Shown here piece after piece: positions 38,464-46,422 of a stretch of DNA of 64,000 nucleotides (position 1 is the stretch's first letter; each line of letters starts with the position of its first letter). A model generated the notes under the pieces. It saw only the letters and a list, made by a program, of their open reading frames with translations. It had not been told where the DNA came from and searched no databases. Both the position numbers and the translations under genes were made by a program. Source of the DNA: Alistipes ihumii AP11 (GTDB lineage: Bacteria; Bacteroidota; Bacteroidia; Bacteroidales; Rikenellaceae); the NCBI RefSeq assembly GCF_025144665.1, contig NZ_CP102294.1:2666001-2730000 (forward strand), in the 5' to 3' direction.

Positions 38464-39684
38464 ATGCAATACTCGAAAGACGGAATAACAGTTGCTGCGG
38501 TGCTCGATACGAGACACCCCAAAAAGAATGGCCTTTGTCCGGTCCGGATCCGGGTGACCTATCAACGTCAAAGGCAGTATTATCCTACCGGAAAGGATAT
38601 GACCCCGGATGATTGGGACAAGTTGCCCGCTGCGAGGAGCCGGAATGTCGTTGCGCTCCGCGAAAGCATTGCCAATAGCTTCGATATAGTGCGGAAAAAC
38701 GTTGAGGCGTTGGCCGCTGGCGGGTCATTTTCATTCGATGCCTTGAATAATCGTCTGAGAAAGGCGGGAACCGATACGATAAACACGGCTTTTCGGGCCA
38801 AAATAGCCGATTTGCGGGCCAATAATCGAGTCGGGAATATGCTTGTGTATGACAATGTCCTGAAGGGCTTAGAACGCTATGCCGGCAATAATATCGGATT
38901 CGCTCGCGTCTCGGTCGATTGGGTTCGCAAATACGAGTTATTCTTGCATAACGAGGGCAAAACACAGACTACTATCGCTATACATTTGCGGACGTTACGG
39001 GCGGTCCTCAACGATGCCAAAAGAGACGGGATAATCAGGGCTGCGCAATACCCGTTCGGGCGGGGACGGTACGAGATACAGGCCGGGGAAGGTCGGAAAA
39101 TGGCCCTTACGCTGGAGCAGATCGGGAAGATCGCCCGATACGAGGACGGAAGCCGGGCAACTGCAAAATACCGCGATTATTGGCTGTTCTTGTATTTGTG
39201 CAATGGAATCAATGTGGCCGATTTCGTTAAGTTGAGGTACTGCGATATTGTCGGCGGGGAAATATGCTTCGTCCGTCAAAAGACGGAGCGGACGAGCCGG
39301 ACGCGGAAAGAGGTCCGGGCCGTCGTTTCGGAACCGATGCAGCGTATTATCGATTCATGGGGTAATCCCCCCACGCCGGACAGTTATATTTTTCCCGTGC
39401 TGGTCGGTAATGAATCGGCGCTGGTTCAAAAGCGCAAGACGCAGTACCTGACAAGAGCGATCAACAAACGAATGGCAGCCGTCGGCGAGAAACTGGGGAT
39501 CGGTCACATATCGACCTACACGGCCCGGCATTCGTTCGCTACGGTATTGAAGCGCTCGGGGGCAAACATTGCCTATATATCGGAATCGCTGGGGCATTCC
39601 GACTTAAAGACGACGGAAAACTACCTCGCATCCTTTGAGAGGGAGGAACGCGAAAAGAATGCGAAATTATTGACTGAATTTTAG
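38464..39684 (+). CDS. Tyrosine recombinase / integrase
   Basis: A 406-residue integrase. The chosen ATG at 38464 begins the Bacteroidota-type arm-binding domain (QYSKDGITVAAVLDTRHPKKNG...CPVRIRVTY); the frame extends further but with an implausible hydrophobic leader. A SAM-like core-binding domain (about residues 100-200) precedes the catalytic domain, with TARHSFATVLKRSG, LGHSDLKTTENYL and nucleophile Tyr387. The usual first catalytic arginine region reads NGINVADFVKLRY, as in many Bacteroidetes transposon integrases. It lies 160 bases from the tRNA-Val scar and most likely made that insertion. Confidence 0.92.
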   Translation: MQYSKDGITVAAVLDTRHPKKNGLCPVRIRVTYQRQRQYYPTGKDMTPDDWDKLPAARSRNVVALRESIANSFDIVRKNVEALAAGGSFSFDALNNRLRKAGTDTINTAFRAKIADLRANNRVGNMLVYDNVLKGLERYAGNNIGFARVSVDWVRKYELFLHNEGKTQTTIAIHLRTLRAVLNDAKRDGIIRAAQYPFGRGRYEIQAGEGRKMALTLEQIGKIARYEDGSRATAKYRDYWLFLYLCNGINVADFVKLRYCDIVGGEICFVRQKTERTSRTRKEVRAVVSEPMQRIIDSWGNPPTPDSYIFPVLVGNESALVQKRKTQYLTRAINKRMAAVGEKLGIGHISTYTARHSFATVLKRSGANIAYISESLGHSDLKTTENYLASFEREEREKNAKLLTEF

Positions 39685-39703
39685 CGTTACACCGCGGATA
39701 TTC

Positions 39704-39728
39704 GCTCGCCATTTCGGCGGGCTTTTTT
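39704..39728 (+). terminator. Terminator after the integrase
   Basis: Arms GCTCGCC (39704-39710) and GGCGGGC (39716-39722, one G-T) followed by six T, 20 bases past the stop. Confidence 0.8.
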
Positions 39729-39991
39729 ATTGCATTTCTCAACGCCACATCCGCCCTTGCCCCTAAAAAAAGAACGAATACAAAAAAAGATATTGGAAAA
39801 TAGGTTAATGTAAATGCATTATATGCAGTATGTATAATGTGATTGTTTGTAATTTGTTGGTAATTTTTGGCTTTTTGCCGGGAAATTTAGGCTCCCAATT
39901 CTATGTGACAGTGAGAGGCACAGGCAAGCCCAAGTCGCAGGGCACGCAATTGCCAGTGCGTTAAAACCAAAAAATAGTAAAAAATCTCACT

Positions 39992-40357
39992 ATGGAAATC
40001 AACGATTTTGCCCCTTTCGCGGCTTTGTCGATAGGACAAGCGAAAGAAATTATTGCGGGCATTGTACACGATGCGATTTCGGATGCCAAGCAAAAAGCAC
40101 AACCGACACAGGAATCACAGGCGGAAGTAATGAACATCGACGACGCTGTCGTGTTTCTGAAAGAAAACGGTTTGCCAATAACGAAAAAGTCGTTATACGG
40201 AAAGACCTTTTCCGGGACAATACCTTTTAAGCGTATCGGCAAACGCCTTGTGTTTTCCCGTAAGGAGCTTTTGCAATGGATCGAAAGTCGGACCTATCGG
40301 CCGCATTCGCAATCGGACGAAGCGTTGAGGCTGGCAGAAAGTGCACGTAAAAAGTAG
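39992..40357 (+). CDS. Helix-turn-helix DNA-binding protein (excisionase-like)
   Basis: A 121-residue protein. The N-terminal 45 residues are helical and charged; residues about 48-100 (MNIDDAVVFLKENGLPITKKSLYGKTFSGTIPFKRIGKRLVFSR) form a MerR-like helix-turn-helix with wing, as in excisionases and HTH_17 proteins next to Bacteroidota integrases. The tail is basic. It probably controls excision or early element genes. It is followed 15 bases on by the next small gene, so they likely share a transcript. Confidence 0.75.
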   Translation: MEINDFAPFAALSIGQAKEIIAGIVHDAISDAKQKAQPTQESQAEVMNIDDAVVFLKENGLPITKKSLYGKTFSGTIPFKRIGKRLVFSRKELLQWIESRTYRPHSQSDEALRLAESARKK

Positions 40358-40372
40358 GAGGGCCGGCGATGA

Positions 40373-40696
40373 ATGACAAAAGAGAAGCCGTCCGGATGGA
40401 CGGCCCCGCAACATCTAAAGGGATTCAGTATCCACTGCTGTAAAAATAGTCAAATTTCTTTGGCTTTCCACCAGCGCCGCGTATTTAATTTGCTATCCGA
40501 CGGAATCCCGCGTACAATAGCCGACATTTCCGCCGATCTTCGCCTGTCAGACCCTCGGAGCGTTATTCGTGATCTGCGTCACAAAGGGGTAGTCGTTTCG
40601 GATTTTTGGGTAAAACGGAGCACGGCAGTCGCTATAAGCGATATTTTATCGAGCCGAGCGAGCCCCGTATTGCAGGAAGGGGGGCGTAATGAGTAA
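40373..40696 (+). CDS. Winged-helix DNA-binding protein
   Basis: A 107-residue protein. Residues about 30-85 (ISLAFHQRRVFNLLSDGIPRTIADISADLRLSDPRSVIRDLRHKGVVVSDFW) read as a winged helix as found in phage and element regulators. An AGGAGGG site at 40357-40363 precedes both this ATG (40373) and an ATG at 40369 in another frame that stops after 24 codons; the start is therefore uncertain. The stop overlaps the next gene by 8 bases, indicating translational coupling. Function beyond DNA binding is unknown. Confidence 0.65.
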   Translation: MTKEKPSGWTAPQHLKGFSIHCCKNSQISLAFHQRRVFNLLSDGIPRTIADISADLRLSDPRSVIRDLRHKGVVVSDFWVKRSTAVAISDILSSRASPVLQEGGRNE

Positions 40697-41231
40697 GCGC
40701 GATACGTTCTATTTTCCCCATGAATACAACGCAAAAGACGATCCCAAATGCGAGCGTCTTATTTGGGAGATGGGGATGGAAGGTTACGGGATGTTTTGGA
40801 CGCTGTCGAAGTATTGCGGGCGCAACCCGATACACGTACCCGGTTGCCAACATCCCGATAATCGCACGGAAACGGACGAAATTTCAAATGAAATTCGCGA
40901 TGCGTGTCGTTCCCCGCAAAAGGAGATTATCGAAAATAAGGCAATGGGTCCGGAATACTGTTTCTCCCTTGTGGAAACGCTGGTAGATGAGTTACGGAAG
41001 CGCAAGGCGAACATCGCGGAAAACCGTTCGGATCGGTATGCTATCGGCTGCTCGTTGGCCTCGGAGTTGAAAGAGCGCGGGCGGGCATTTTTTCACACGG
41101 TTTCGTCTCTGTCTGCGAAATACGATGCAAGGGAATGCGACAGACAATACGATCGATGCCTGATCCATTGTGACCGATACACATTGGACACGTTTTTCCG
41201 GTATTGCAAAGAGGCTTGGTTGAGGTGGTAA
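40689..41231 (+). CDS. DUF4373 (Lin1244/Lin1753-type) replication-associated protein, altered
   Basis: A 180-residue protein. The start (RDTFYFPHEYNAKDDPKCERLIWEMGMEGYGMFW) is the Lin1244/Lin1753 N-terminal domain found in phage and element replication proteins. Around residues 50-62 the frame gives IHVPGCQHPDNRT, but the next frame there encodes the family-like YTYPVANIPIIARK, after which the first frame is again family-like (TDEISNEI). Two compensating frameshifts have thus replaced a short conserved segment. The C-terminus (FFHTVSSLSAKYDARECDRQY) resembles tails of element primase/helicase accessory proteins. It may be impaired. Confidence 0.6.
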   Translation: MSKRDTFYFPHEYNAKDDPKCERLIWEMGMEGYGMFWTLSKYCGRNPIHVPGCQHPDNRTETDEISNEIRDACRSPQKEIIENKAMGPEYCFSLVETLVDELRKRKANIAENRSDRYAIGCSLASELKERGRAFFHTVSSLSAKYDARECDRQYDRCLIHCDRYTLDTFFRYCKEAWLRW

Positions 41232-41375
41232 CCAGTACAAGGGCAGGGGCGGCCGGTGAATATCGACGGGTAAAACCGGAGTTTCCGAGTTTTCCGAGGC
41301 CATTAAAAATGCGGAATTTGCGGAACATTAAAAAAAAGCCGATCTCGCCGATGCTATGAAAATATATTACTGGCG

Positions 41376-41950
41376 TTATTTTCCCTTTTCCGAACGTTTG
41401 AACCCTATCGGATTTGCGGGCTTGCGGGCCTGTGGAATTTTGATCGATAATGCGGCGATAGCTTGGTAAATATTATCCAACTCTTTCCGCATATCCTCGG
41501 ACAGATCGCTGACCGCCTCGGCATTCTCGGCATCTGCCCTCTCCAGCAAGGCCAGTTTCGCCCGAATTCCGGCCAGTTCCGCCGTTATCTGCGTCGTGGT
41601 GGTAATGTAGTTCCGCATTGCTACAAACGCTCGCATTATGGCTATACTTGTCTGAATGGCAATAGGGCTTTTAAGAACGGCAGAAAGCATAGATACTCCT
41701 TGTTCAATAAAAGCGTATGGATTACGCCGTAATCCCATCGTGATAGAATTGGTTATCACAATTTGTGATTTCCAATCTTCCGTTTCCTGATCTGTTAACT
41801 GAAACATGAAATCGGACGGAAAGCGTTCGATATTACGCTTTACCGCTTGATTGAGGGCGCTCGTCGTTACTTGGTAAAGTTCTGCCAAATCACGATCCAG
41901 CATCACCCGTTGGCCTCGTAGCTCTTACTTTGGATAGTAGTTAGTTCCAT
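41376..41950 (-). pseudogene. ORF6N-domain protein, N-terminus frameshifted
   Basis: The expected family start is present from ATG 41948-41950 (MELTTIQSKSYEANG) but stops after 15 codons. The domain then continues in another frame (VMLDRDLAELYQVTTSALNQAVKRNIERFP), consistent with a small deletion between short CGAG repeats. Translation could restart at ATG about 41903 to give a protein of about 175 residues with most of the ORF6N DNA-binding domain, an alpha-helical stretch and a basic tail. ORF6N proteins are common in phages and integrative elements; their role is probably regulatory. It is last in the seven-gene minus-strand run. Confidence 0.6.
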
Positions 41951-41966
41951 AATGGTGTCTCTTTTG

Positions 41967-42293
41967 TTAATCCCAGTCATACCAGACATCTCTCAGGGGC
42001 CCGGCGGTTATATTTGTCACTTCCGGCTGTTTTTCGAGCCAATCGATAACGTTTTGTCGTTGTTCCGGCGTAACGGTTCCCCGTCCGATATAGGTTACGA
42101 AGCCACTGAAATAATCACCGATACCACCGATGCATTCAATATTTAGGTTACTAAGAAATTTATCATAACGGTCAAAGAATTGGAAAAAAAATTCTTCATT
42201 CGCTTTATAATCACCAGTATAATAGAATTCGAGATTGAATCCCAATTCTTTAAACTCTCCTTTGTGCAGCTTCTTGCGTAATCGCTTTTTCAT
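41967..42293 (-). CDS. YggL-like 50S ribosome-binding protein (DUF469)
   Basis: A 108-residue protein starting at ATG 42291-42293 (MKKRLRKKLHKGEFKELGFNL). The basic RLRKK start, the KGEFKELGF segment and the C-terminus (VIDWLEKQPEVTNITAGPLRDVWYDWD) match YggL, a small protein that binds the 50S subunit in Proteobacteria. Within Bacteroidota this is usually a lone gene; here it sits in an element operon, 62 bases after a Fic gene. A role protecting or tuning ribosomes under toxin stress is conceivable but only inferred. Confidence 0.75.
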   Translation of the reverse strand: MKKRLRKKLHKGEFKELGFNLEFYYTGDYKANEEFFFQFFDRYDKFLSNLNIECIGGIGDYFSGFVTYIGRGTVTPEQRQNVIDWLEKQPEVTNITAGPLRDVWYDWD

Positions 42294-42355
42294 CAATATA
42301 CTCCTTCCATATTTTGATGTTGTCTCTGCCGTAATGACAAGAAACGACATTTACA

Positions 42356-42910
42356 TCATGCCTCGTACCCCTCGTAGTAATACGATTGTTCGATTCCCTT
42401 GAAAATAACCTCCCGATCCTCCGTGCGGTCGGTCAACGCTCCGCCGAGCAACGTGCGCAGTTCCAAATTGTTTATCGGGCTACGTTCCATTGCCTGCAAA
42501 TCTAGGTCTTTGTCCACCTTGCGCCAGTCTACGACTTGCCCGATTCGCTTTTTCAGCATCATATCGAGCCATATCCGGGTGGCTCGTCCGTTCCCTTCCA
42601 TAAACGGGTGGGCGATGTTCATTTCAACGTATTTCGCTATTATCTCCTCAAACGTCGTTTCCGGCATTCGCTCGATAACCGGTAATATCGCATCGAGGTA
42701 TAGGGCATTGGCAAAGCGAAATCCGCCTTTCGATATGTTGATAGTACGCACCTTTCCGGCAAAGTCATACAGACCACCGAACAAATAGCAGTGTATGTCC
42801 TGCAATCCCTTGACCGTTCCCACCTCGATACGGTCTATATCGCCATTCTCAAACAGAGACCGCGCCTTGTTGAGGCTGTGCGCGTCTATGGTGTACGTTT
42901 TGTTCATCAT
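42356..42910 (-). CDS. Fic family AMP-transferase, class III (C-terminal inhibitory helix)
   Basis: A 184-residue Fic protein. The catalytic loop [12 protein letters not shown] (residues 101-112) fits HxFx(D/E)GNGRxxR with His101 as base. The flap segment ([15 protein letters not shown]) precedes it. The C-terminus ends in SYYYEGYEA, matching the class III inhibitory motif (S/T)xxxE(G/N), with Glu180 expected to block ATP binding until the protein is activated. Class III Fic enzymes attach AMP to targets such as DNA gyrase and topoisomerase IV and to themselves. Its start lies 2 bases after the HigA-like gene's stop, so the two are co-translated. Confidence 0.88.
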   Translation of the reverse strand: MMNKTYTIDAHSLNKARSLFENGDIDRIEVGTVKGLQDIHCYLFGGLYDFAGKVRTINISKGGFRFANALYLDAILPVIERMPETTFEEIIAKYVEMNIAHPFMEGNGRATRIWLDMMLKKRIGQVVDWRKVDKDLDLQAMERSPINNLELRTLLGGALTDRTEDREVIFKGIEQSYYYEGYEA

Positions 42911-42912
42911 AG

Positions 42913-43248
42913 CTATAATGCCGCAACCGTTTTGCGTGTTTGGTCGAGAACCGCAGAAAGGCCGGAATCACGGCGAGCGGTCTGTATATTATAGTCGGAT
43001 TGCAAACCTATCCACAGATTGGCGGTTATCCCGGTTGCTGCCTCGATTTTCAATGCCGTATCGTTTGTTATCGGCCGGTGCCCGTTGATAATCTCGTTAA
43101 AGGCCGTGTAGGGCATTCCGGTAATACCGACGAATTTCCGTTGTGATACGCCCTGCGCCTGCAATTCGTCTTTAATCATTTCGCCCGGATGAATCGGGGT
43201 TGCCGGAATCAACTCACGCAGTGCGCAAATCCTTGTTGTCGTTTCCAT
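42913..43248 (-). CDS. HigA-family antitoxin (Xre helix-turn-helix)
   Basis: A 111-residue protein with the HigA signature [26 protein letters not shown], helix-turn-helix (about residues 20-75, [20 protein letters not shown]) and [14 protein letters not shown]. HigA normally neutralises the RelE-like mRNA interferase HigB and represses its own operon. No HigB is present; the gene immediately downstream is a Fic protein, so it may regulate that instead. It belongs to the seven-gene minus-strand run. Confidence 0.85.
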   Translation of the reverse strand: METTTRICALRELIPATPIHPGEMIKDELQAQGVSQRKFVGITGMPYTAFNEIINGHRPITNDTALKIEAATGITANLWIGLQSDYNIQTARRDSGLSAVLDQTRKTVAAL

Positions 43249-43258
43249 ATTTACCCCG

Positions 43259-43471
43259 TTATCCGTGTATTTGAGCCAATTCCCGTCCTATTTGCCGCAA
43301 AGTATTCAATATCTCTTCCGTGCGTTTCTCCGACGGCTTTTTCGTTCCGTAAATATATTTAGATAGTAGGCTTTTGTGAATACCGATTGTGCGGGCGATT
43401 TCCGATACGTTCAATTGCGGAAACCGGCGGAACACATCTCCGATTACATTGTTTGCGTTAGGGTTCTCCAT
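43259..43471 (-). CDS. Small Xre-type transcriptional regulator
   Basis: A 70-residue helix-turn-helix protein: residues about 18-50 (LNVSEIARTIGIHKSLLSKYIYGTKKPSEKR) form the DNA-binding unit, and a helix follows. It resembles single-domain regulators that sit in toxin-antitoxin operons of Bacteroidales. It lies 18 bases after the DUF2442 gene and 10 before the HigA-like gene, so it probably controls this operon. Confidence 0.75.
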   Translation of the reverse strand: MENPNANNVIGDVFRRFPQLNVSEIARTIGIHKSLLSKYIYGTKKPSEKRTEEILNTLRQIGRELAQIHG

Positions 43472-43489
43472 AATCTACATATACTTAAT

Positions 43490-43723
43490 TTACTGAGCCG
43501 TCCCGATGTCGTAGAGAAATTCAGGTGCGAAATCTGCTCCGTTCGCCCATTCGATAGTCTCACGAGTGAGCCCGTATTGTATAAACTTGCATTTATCGAG
43601 CAGCTCGCCGAAAACTTCACCCGACAAATAGGGCTTCAAGTCGCACACCCGCTTTTCGTCATTATTAAACGTCAATGCCAGCGTATAATCTCCAAGATAA
43701 TCTACATCCGTAATCCTCAACAT
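43490..43723 (-). CDS. DUF2442 protein (putative antitoxin partner)
   Basis: A 77-residue protein with the DUF2442 pattern: I.DV.YLGDYTLALTFNNDEKRVCDLKPYL near the N-terminus and ETIEWANGADFAPEFLYD at the end. DUF2442 genes are repeatedly found beside DUF4160 genes, as here (7 bases apart), and the pair is regarded as a candidate toxin-antitoxin module. Which partner is toxic has not been shown as far as I know. Confidence 0.8.
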   Translation of the reverse strand: MLRITDVDYLGDYTLALTFNNDEKRVCDLKPYLSGEVFGELLDKCKFIQYGLTRETIEWANGADFAPEFLYDIGTAQ

Positions 43724-43730
43724 AACTGCG

Positions 43731-43988
43731 CTATTTTAATGGTTCTACCGTCCCGATCTTTTCGCCTTTTACGGCTTTCTCCCACAGCGACAACAATTCC
43801 GCTTCGTGCTCATCGATCCACTTATTTACAAGGACAATAACCTTTGCAGGGGCTTTGCCGTCTACAACTCGATCAATAATCCGAATATGGCAAACGTATT
43901 CGCCGTATGTGAAATGAATATGCGGCGGATTGTGGTCTCGCCAATATAGGTATAATATTATACCGTAAAATCTGCATATTTCAGGCAT
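43731..43988 (-). CDS. DUF4160 protein (putative toxin partner)
   Basis: An 85-residue protein with the DUF4160 pattern: MPEICRFYGIILYLYWRDHNPPHIHFTYGEYVCHIRI at the start, then a lysine-rich tail helix. The conserved histidines (HNPPHIH) suggest metal or nucleotide chemistry, but no activity is established. It is first in the seven-gene minus-strand run. Its promoter should lie in the AT-rich sequence around 43990-44030. Confidence 0.8.
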   Translation of the reverse strand: MPEICRFYGIILYLYWRDHNPPHIHFTYGEYVCHIRIIDRVVDGKAPAKVIVLVNKWIDEHEAELLSLWEKAVKGEKIGTVEPLK

Positions 43989-44602
43989 ATTATTAATCGT
44001 TATTGGTTTTTATCTACTGTAAATGTAAGTCTAAAAATTTAGACCTGCAAATAAAGATGAATATATTTCGCTACGTTCCGATAAATTTAATGAATAGCAT
44101 ACTGTCAAACAGTAAGGAACGAGAAATACCTTCACAAAAGGTGAAGAAGAAAGCAAGGACGCTCCCCTGTCTGTATTCATGTCGCCGTAATGCATGGAAT
44201 TCACGAGAGGGTTTGCGACAGACGGAGTTTCTCTCTTTGGGTGGTATCGGTATTGCTCATGGAAATTCGAAGGCTTAAATCGGCTGAAAAAGGCTTTCCG
44301 AAAATTCGGCTCGTCGAAGCCTCAACTTTGAACATCAGTCGGGGTGTAGTCGGGACCTTTTTCTTTTTTTTTGCGCAACTTTTTTCTTTTGGGAGGAGTG
44401 GATTCATAGGGGTGCGAATGCCGGATTTCCTTTAGAATTGTGCAACAAGTTGATACCTGACTTGTTGCACTTTTTTAATTGGGACGAGGTAACGAAAAGG
44501 CAACGGTTCTATCTTCCGTCTTTTGCGTTTGGATTCATAGCCTCAAACAACTGAGGCTAAGGTAATAAAATACTTCGAAAGCGGCGAATTCCGGTACTCT
44601 AA
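43989..44602. other. Intergenic region inside the element
   Basis: It begins with the presumed divergent promoter of the DUF4160 operon and contains a clear plus-strand terminator at 44440-44476. Frames of 80-90 codons here have no family match and include a long T-run that would encode polyphenylalanine. No gene is supported. Confidence 0.45.
44440..44476 (+). terminator. Rho-independent terminator
   Basis: Perfect 11-bp arms 44440-44450 and 44460-44470 followed by six T. No plus-strand gene in front of it is intact, so it probably outlived its gene. Confidence 0.85.
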
Positions 44603-44913
44603 ATGTACGAGAATATATTGATCTATATGAACGGCGAAAACGAGGACGTAAGGGATACCTTTGCGAAGATTGGTAAGGCGGAACGGGCCTTGCTGCGGGC
44701 CGACTGAGAGCACCGCCCCTCGGTAATAGGGAACGCTATTTGACCGAGGACGAAGTGTGCGAATATCTGCATGTCTCGCTGAGAACCTTGCAAACCCTCC
44801 GGGATAGACGGCAAATCCCCTATACCGTTATCAGTGGACGGGCGTTTCTCTATCCCGAAACCGGAATCCGGGATTTGCTCGGACGAAACCTGAAGCCCGC
44901 CGAAAAACGGTAA
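44603..44913 (+). pseudogene. Helix-turn-helix (excisionase-like) protein, frameshifted
   Basis: ATG 44603 opens a 34-codon frame (MYENILIYMNGENEDVRDTF) ending at TGA near 44705. The DNA-binding part continues in another frame (RYLTEDEVCEYLHVSLRTLQTLRDRRQIPYTVISGRAFLYPETGIRDLL) to TAA 44911-44913 but has no start codon of its own. The whole matches HTH_17 excisionase-like proteins of about 100 residues common in Bacteroidales conjugative elements. One indel near 44700 separates the halves. Confidence 0.7.
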
Positions 44914-44921
44914 GCGAACGA

Positions 44922-44953
44922 AACCGGGGAGACGGCATGCCGTCTCCCCGGTT
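44922..44953. terminator. Bidirectional terminator palindrome
   Basis: Perfect 16-bp palindromic arms 44922-44937 and 44938-44953, between a plus-strand and a minus-strand gene end. Confidence 0.75.
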
Positions 44954-44976
44954 CTGTATCGTATAGAGCCATAGTT

Positions 44977-45492
44977 TTACTGTCCACCTCCCCGAATCGT
45001 AATCGGTTCGGTCGTACCGCTGAGCTCCACACCGTCCTCGTTCGTGTAAGTGATCGTAAAGCGGTGCGTGCCCGTCTGCTCAGGAGCTTTGGTCAGACGG
45101 AAGCTGAAACTGAACCGAATCAATTTACGTTGTATCCGATTGAATTCATCCAAGTCCTCGCTCAACTCCAAATCGATAATCGGCAAAGAGCCGTAATAAG
45201 AACTCGGCCCCGTCGTTTTTCCCTGATATTGCTTCAAAGATGTATAACCGGTCGCCAGGTAATCCTCGGCCGATTCAAAATGAATCCGCATGATATCGTC
45301 CAGATAGGTCCCTGCCGGATGCTCCCCGTCGTAGTCGGTATCCGACACCACATGAATACCTGTCGTTCGGCGGTAAACGTGGGGTCTTGTAGAGAACTCA
45401 AACAGCGTTTCAGCTTGCGATACGTTGCCGAGCATCTGGGCAAGCTCTGACAAGCCCGATTTGTTCTTGATGATCTTCTGTTGTGTCGTCAT
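44977..45492 (-). CDS. Uncharacterised protein
   Basis: A 171-residue protein I do not recognise. The first 30 residues are helical (TTQQKIIKNKSGLSELAQMLGN), with no signal peptide or membrane segment; the rest is beta-rich and acidic, with a C-terminal segment like an immunoglobulin-type strand pair (HRFTITYTNEDGVELSGTTEPITIRGG). It ends at a strong palindromic terminator and has over 900 bases of decayed sequence upstream. The frame is clean and codon use is regular, so it is probably real. It may be element cargo. Confidence 0.6.
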   Translation of the reverse strand: MTTQQKIIKNKSGLSELAQMLGNVSQAETLFEFSTRPHVYRRTTGIHVVSDTDYDGEHPAGTYLDDIMRIHFESAEDYLATGYTSLKQYQGKTTGPSSYYGSLPIIDLELSEDLDEFNRIQRKLIRFSFSFRLTKAPEQTGTHRFTITYTNEDGVELSGTTEPITIRGGGQ

Positions 45493-45562
45493 TACTTAAT
45501 CCTTTTTAGTTAGTGAATCTAATTAATTTTATTCCTAACTGTCAGATCAAGTCGTGACTAAT

Positions 45563-46235
45563 TCATATTACGACTTTAGCCCTTGTTTCTTTTGGACCGG
45601 CTTCTTGGTTAGATCGGGAATATCCTGCGATTGGGTTTTGGGGGTAATACCCAAGTAGCAATATCCTACCGAGAATTTTTCTAATAAGTACCTCTATTTT
45701 AACCTTCCCAAATCCGTTTCGCTTCCCGTTTCTGCACTTGATAATGCCTTTGTCCACTAGATTGACAGTTGTGATTTTGTGACGGTCCTTTCGGATTTTC
45801 CAATATGCACAGCGATCTCTTTTTGCATAGCATAAGAGTAGTTAAACACAGCGATTTTTCCCAAAGTGCAAGTATTGCTCTTTTGAGATAAGGTCGTAAG
45901 GCCCGGTTACACTTTGAATATTTCGTGCCGAACGATTTGCCCTGTTTTCAGTTTGCTTCGTTCAGACAGGATCAGGTCCAGAATAACGCTTTCAAATATT
46001 CTATGGTGGCGTAAATGCCTTTGCTTAAATTGGTATAATTAGCCCGAACCAAGGAGTTACGGAAATACCCCGAGAGTTGGAAAAGGTCTTGTTACGGATG
46101 TCGACCCCGAATGTCCGCAGGTATTTGATCAAAATACAGCAATCGTACGGGTATCGCCCTCTCTGAAAGCATGAATTTGCCAAATTCAGGAAAGGAGTTT
46201 GGAATATGGTGATCGCATGGTTGTTCAAGTCCTTG
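45563..46235 (-). pseudogene. Fic-like protein with C-terminal winged helix, decayed
   Basis: In two minus-strand frames I read fragments in the order expected for a long Fic protein: GRYPYDCCILIKYLRTFGVDI, then SKGIYATIEYLKALF and LKTGQIVRHEIFKV further down, then EIAVHIGKSERTVTK and DKGIIKCRNGKRNGFG, a typical C-terminal helix-turn-helix. The catalytic loop is not intact and there are several stops and frameshifts. The assignment rests on short matches read by eye and could be another Fic-like or AAA-type regulator. Confidence 0.4.
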
Positions 46236-46422
46236 TAGCTGATTTTTCTACTCTAAATCATAATCGAGCGTTTTGCGGATACTACCAGCGCTGACATGGA
46301 GGACGGTTTCGCCGTTCAATACCAACTCCTTTTCGCGATGTTGCAATCCCGGCTCTTTCCGACAAACTTATAGCAGCCCTCGAAAGGCCTGCGGTAAGTG
46401 GTTTTATCAAGGATGTCCTCTG

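Larger units (their letters stand above)
38252..46235. mobile_element. Integrative element inserted at tRNA-Val (right end approximate)
   Basis: The left end is the tRNA-Val 3' fragment with an adjacent integrase. The content is element-like: recombinase, excisionase-like and winged-helix proteins, DUF4373 replication protein, toxin-antitoxin and Fic genes, and several broken genes. I did not find the second copy of the tRNA fragment, so the right limit is set where the polysaccharide genes begin. No conjugation or mobilisation genes are visible, so it is probably a remnant or a satellite element. Confidence 0.55.

Noticed and set aside
42913-43248. Complete HigBA toxin-antitoxin pair
   Set aside because: Only the HigA-like gene is present; none of the adjacent proteins resembles the RelE-like HigB.
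44190-44435. 81-codon frame ending before the terminator at 44440
   Set aside because: Contains a polyphenylalanine stretch from a long T-run and no recognisable domain; more likely intergenic sequence.
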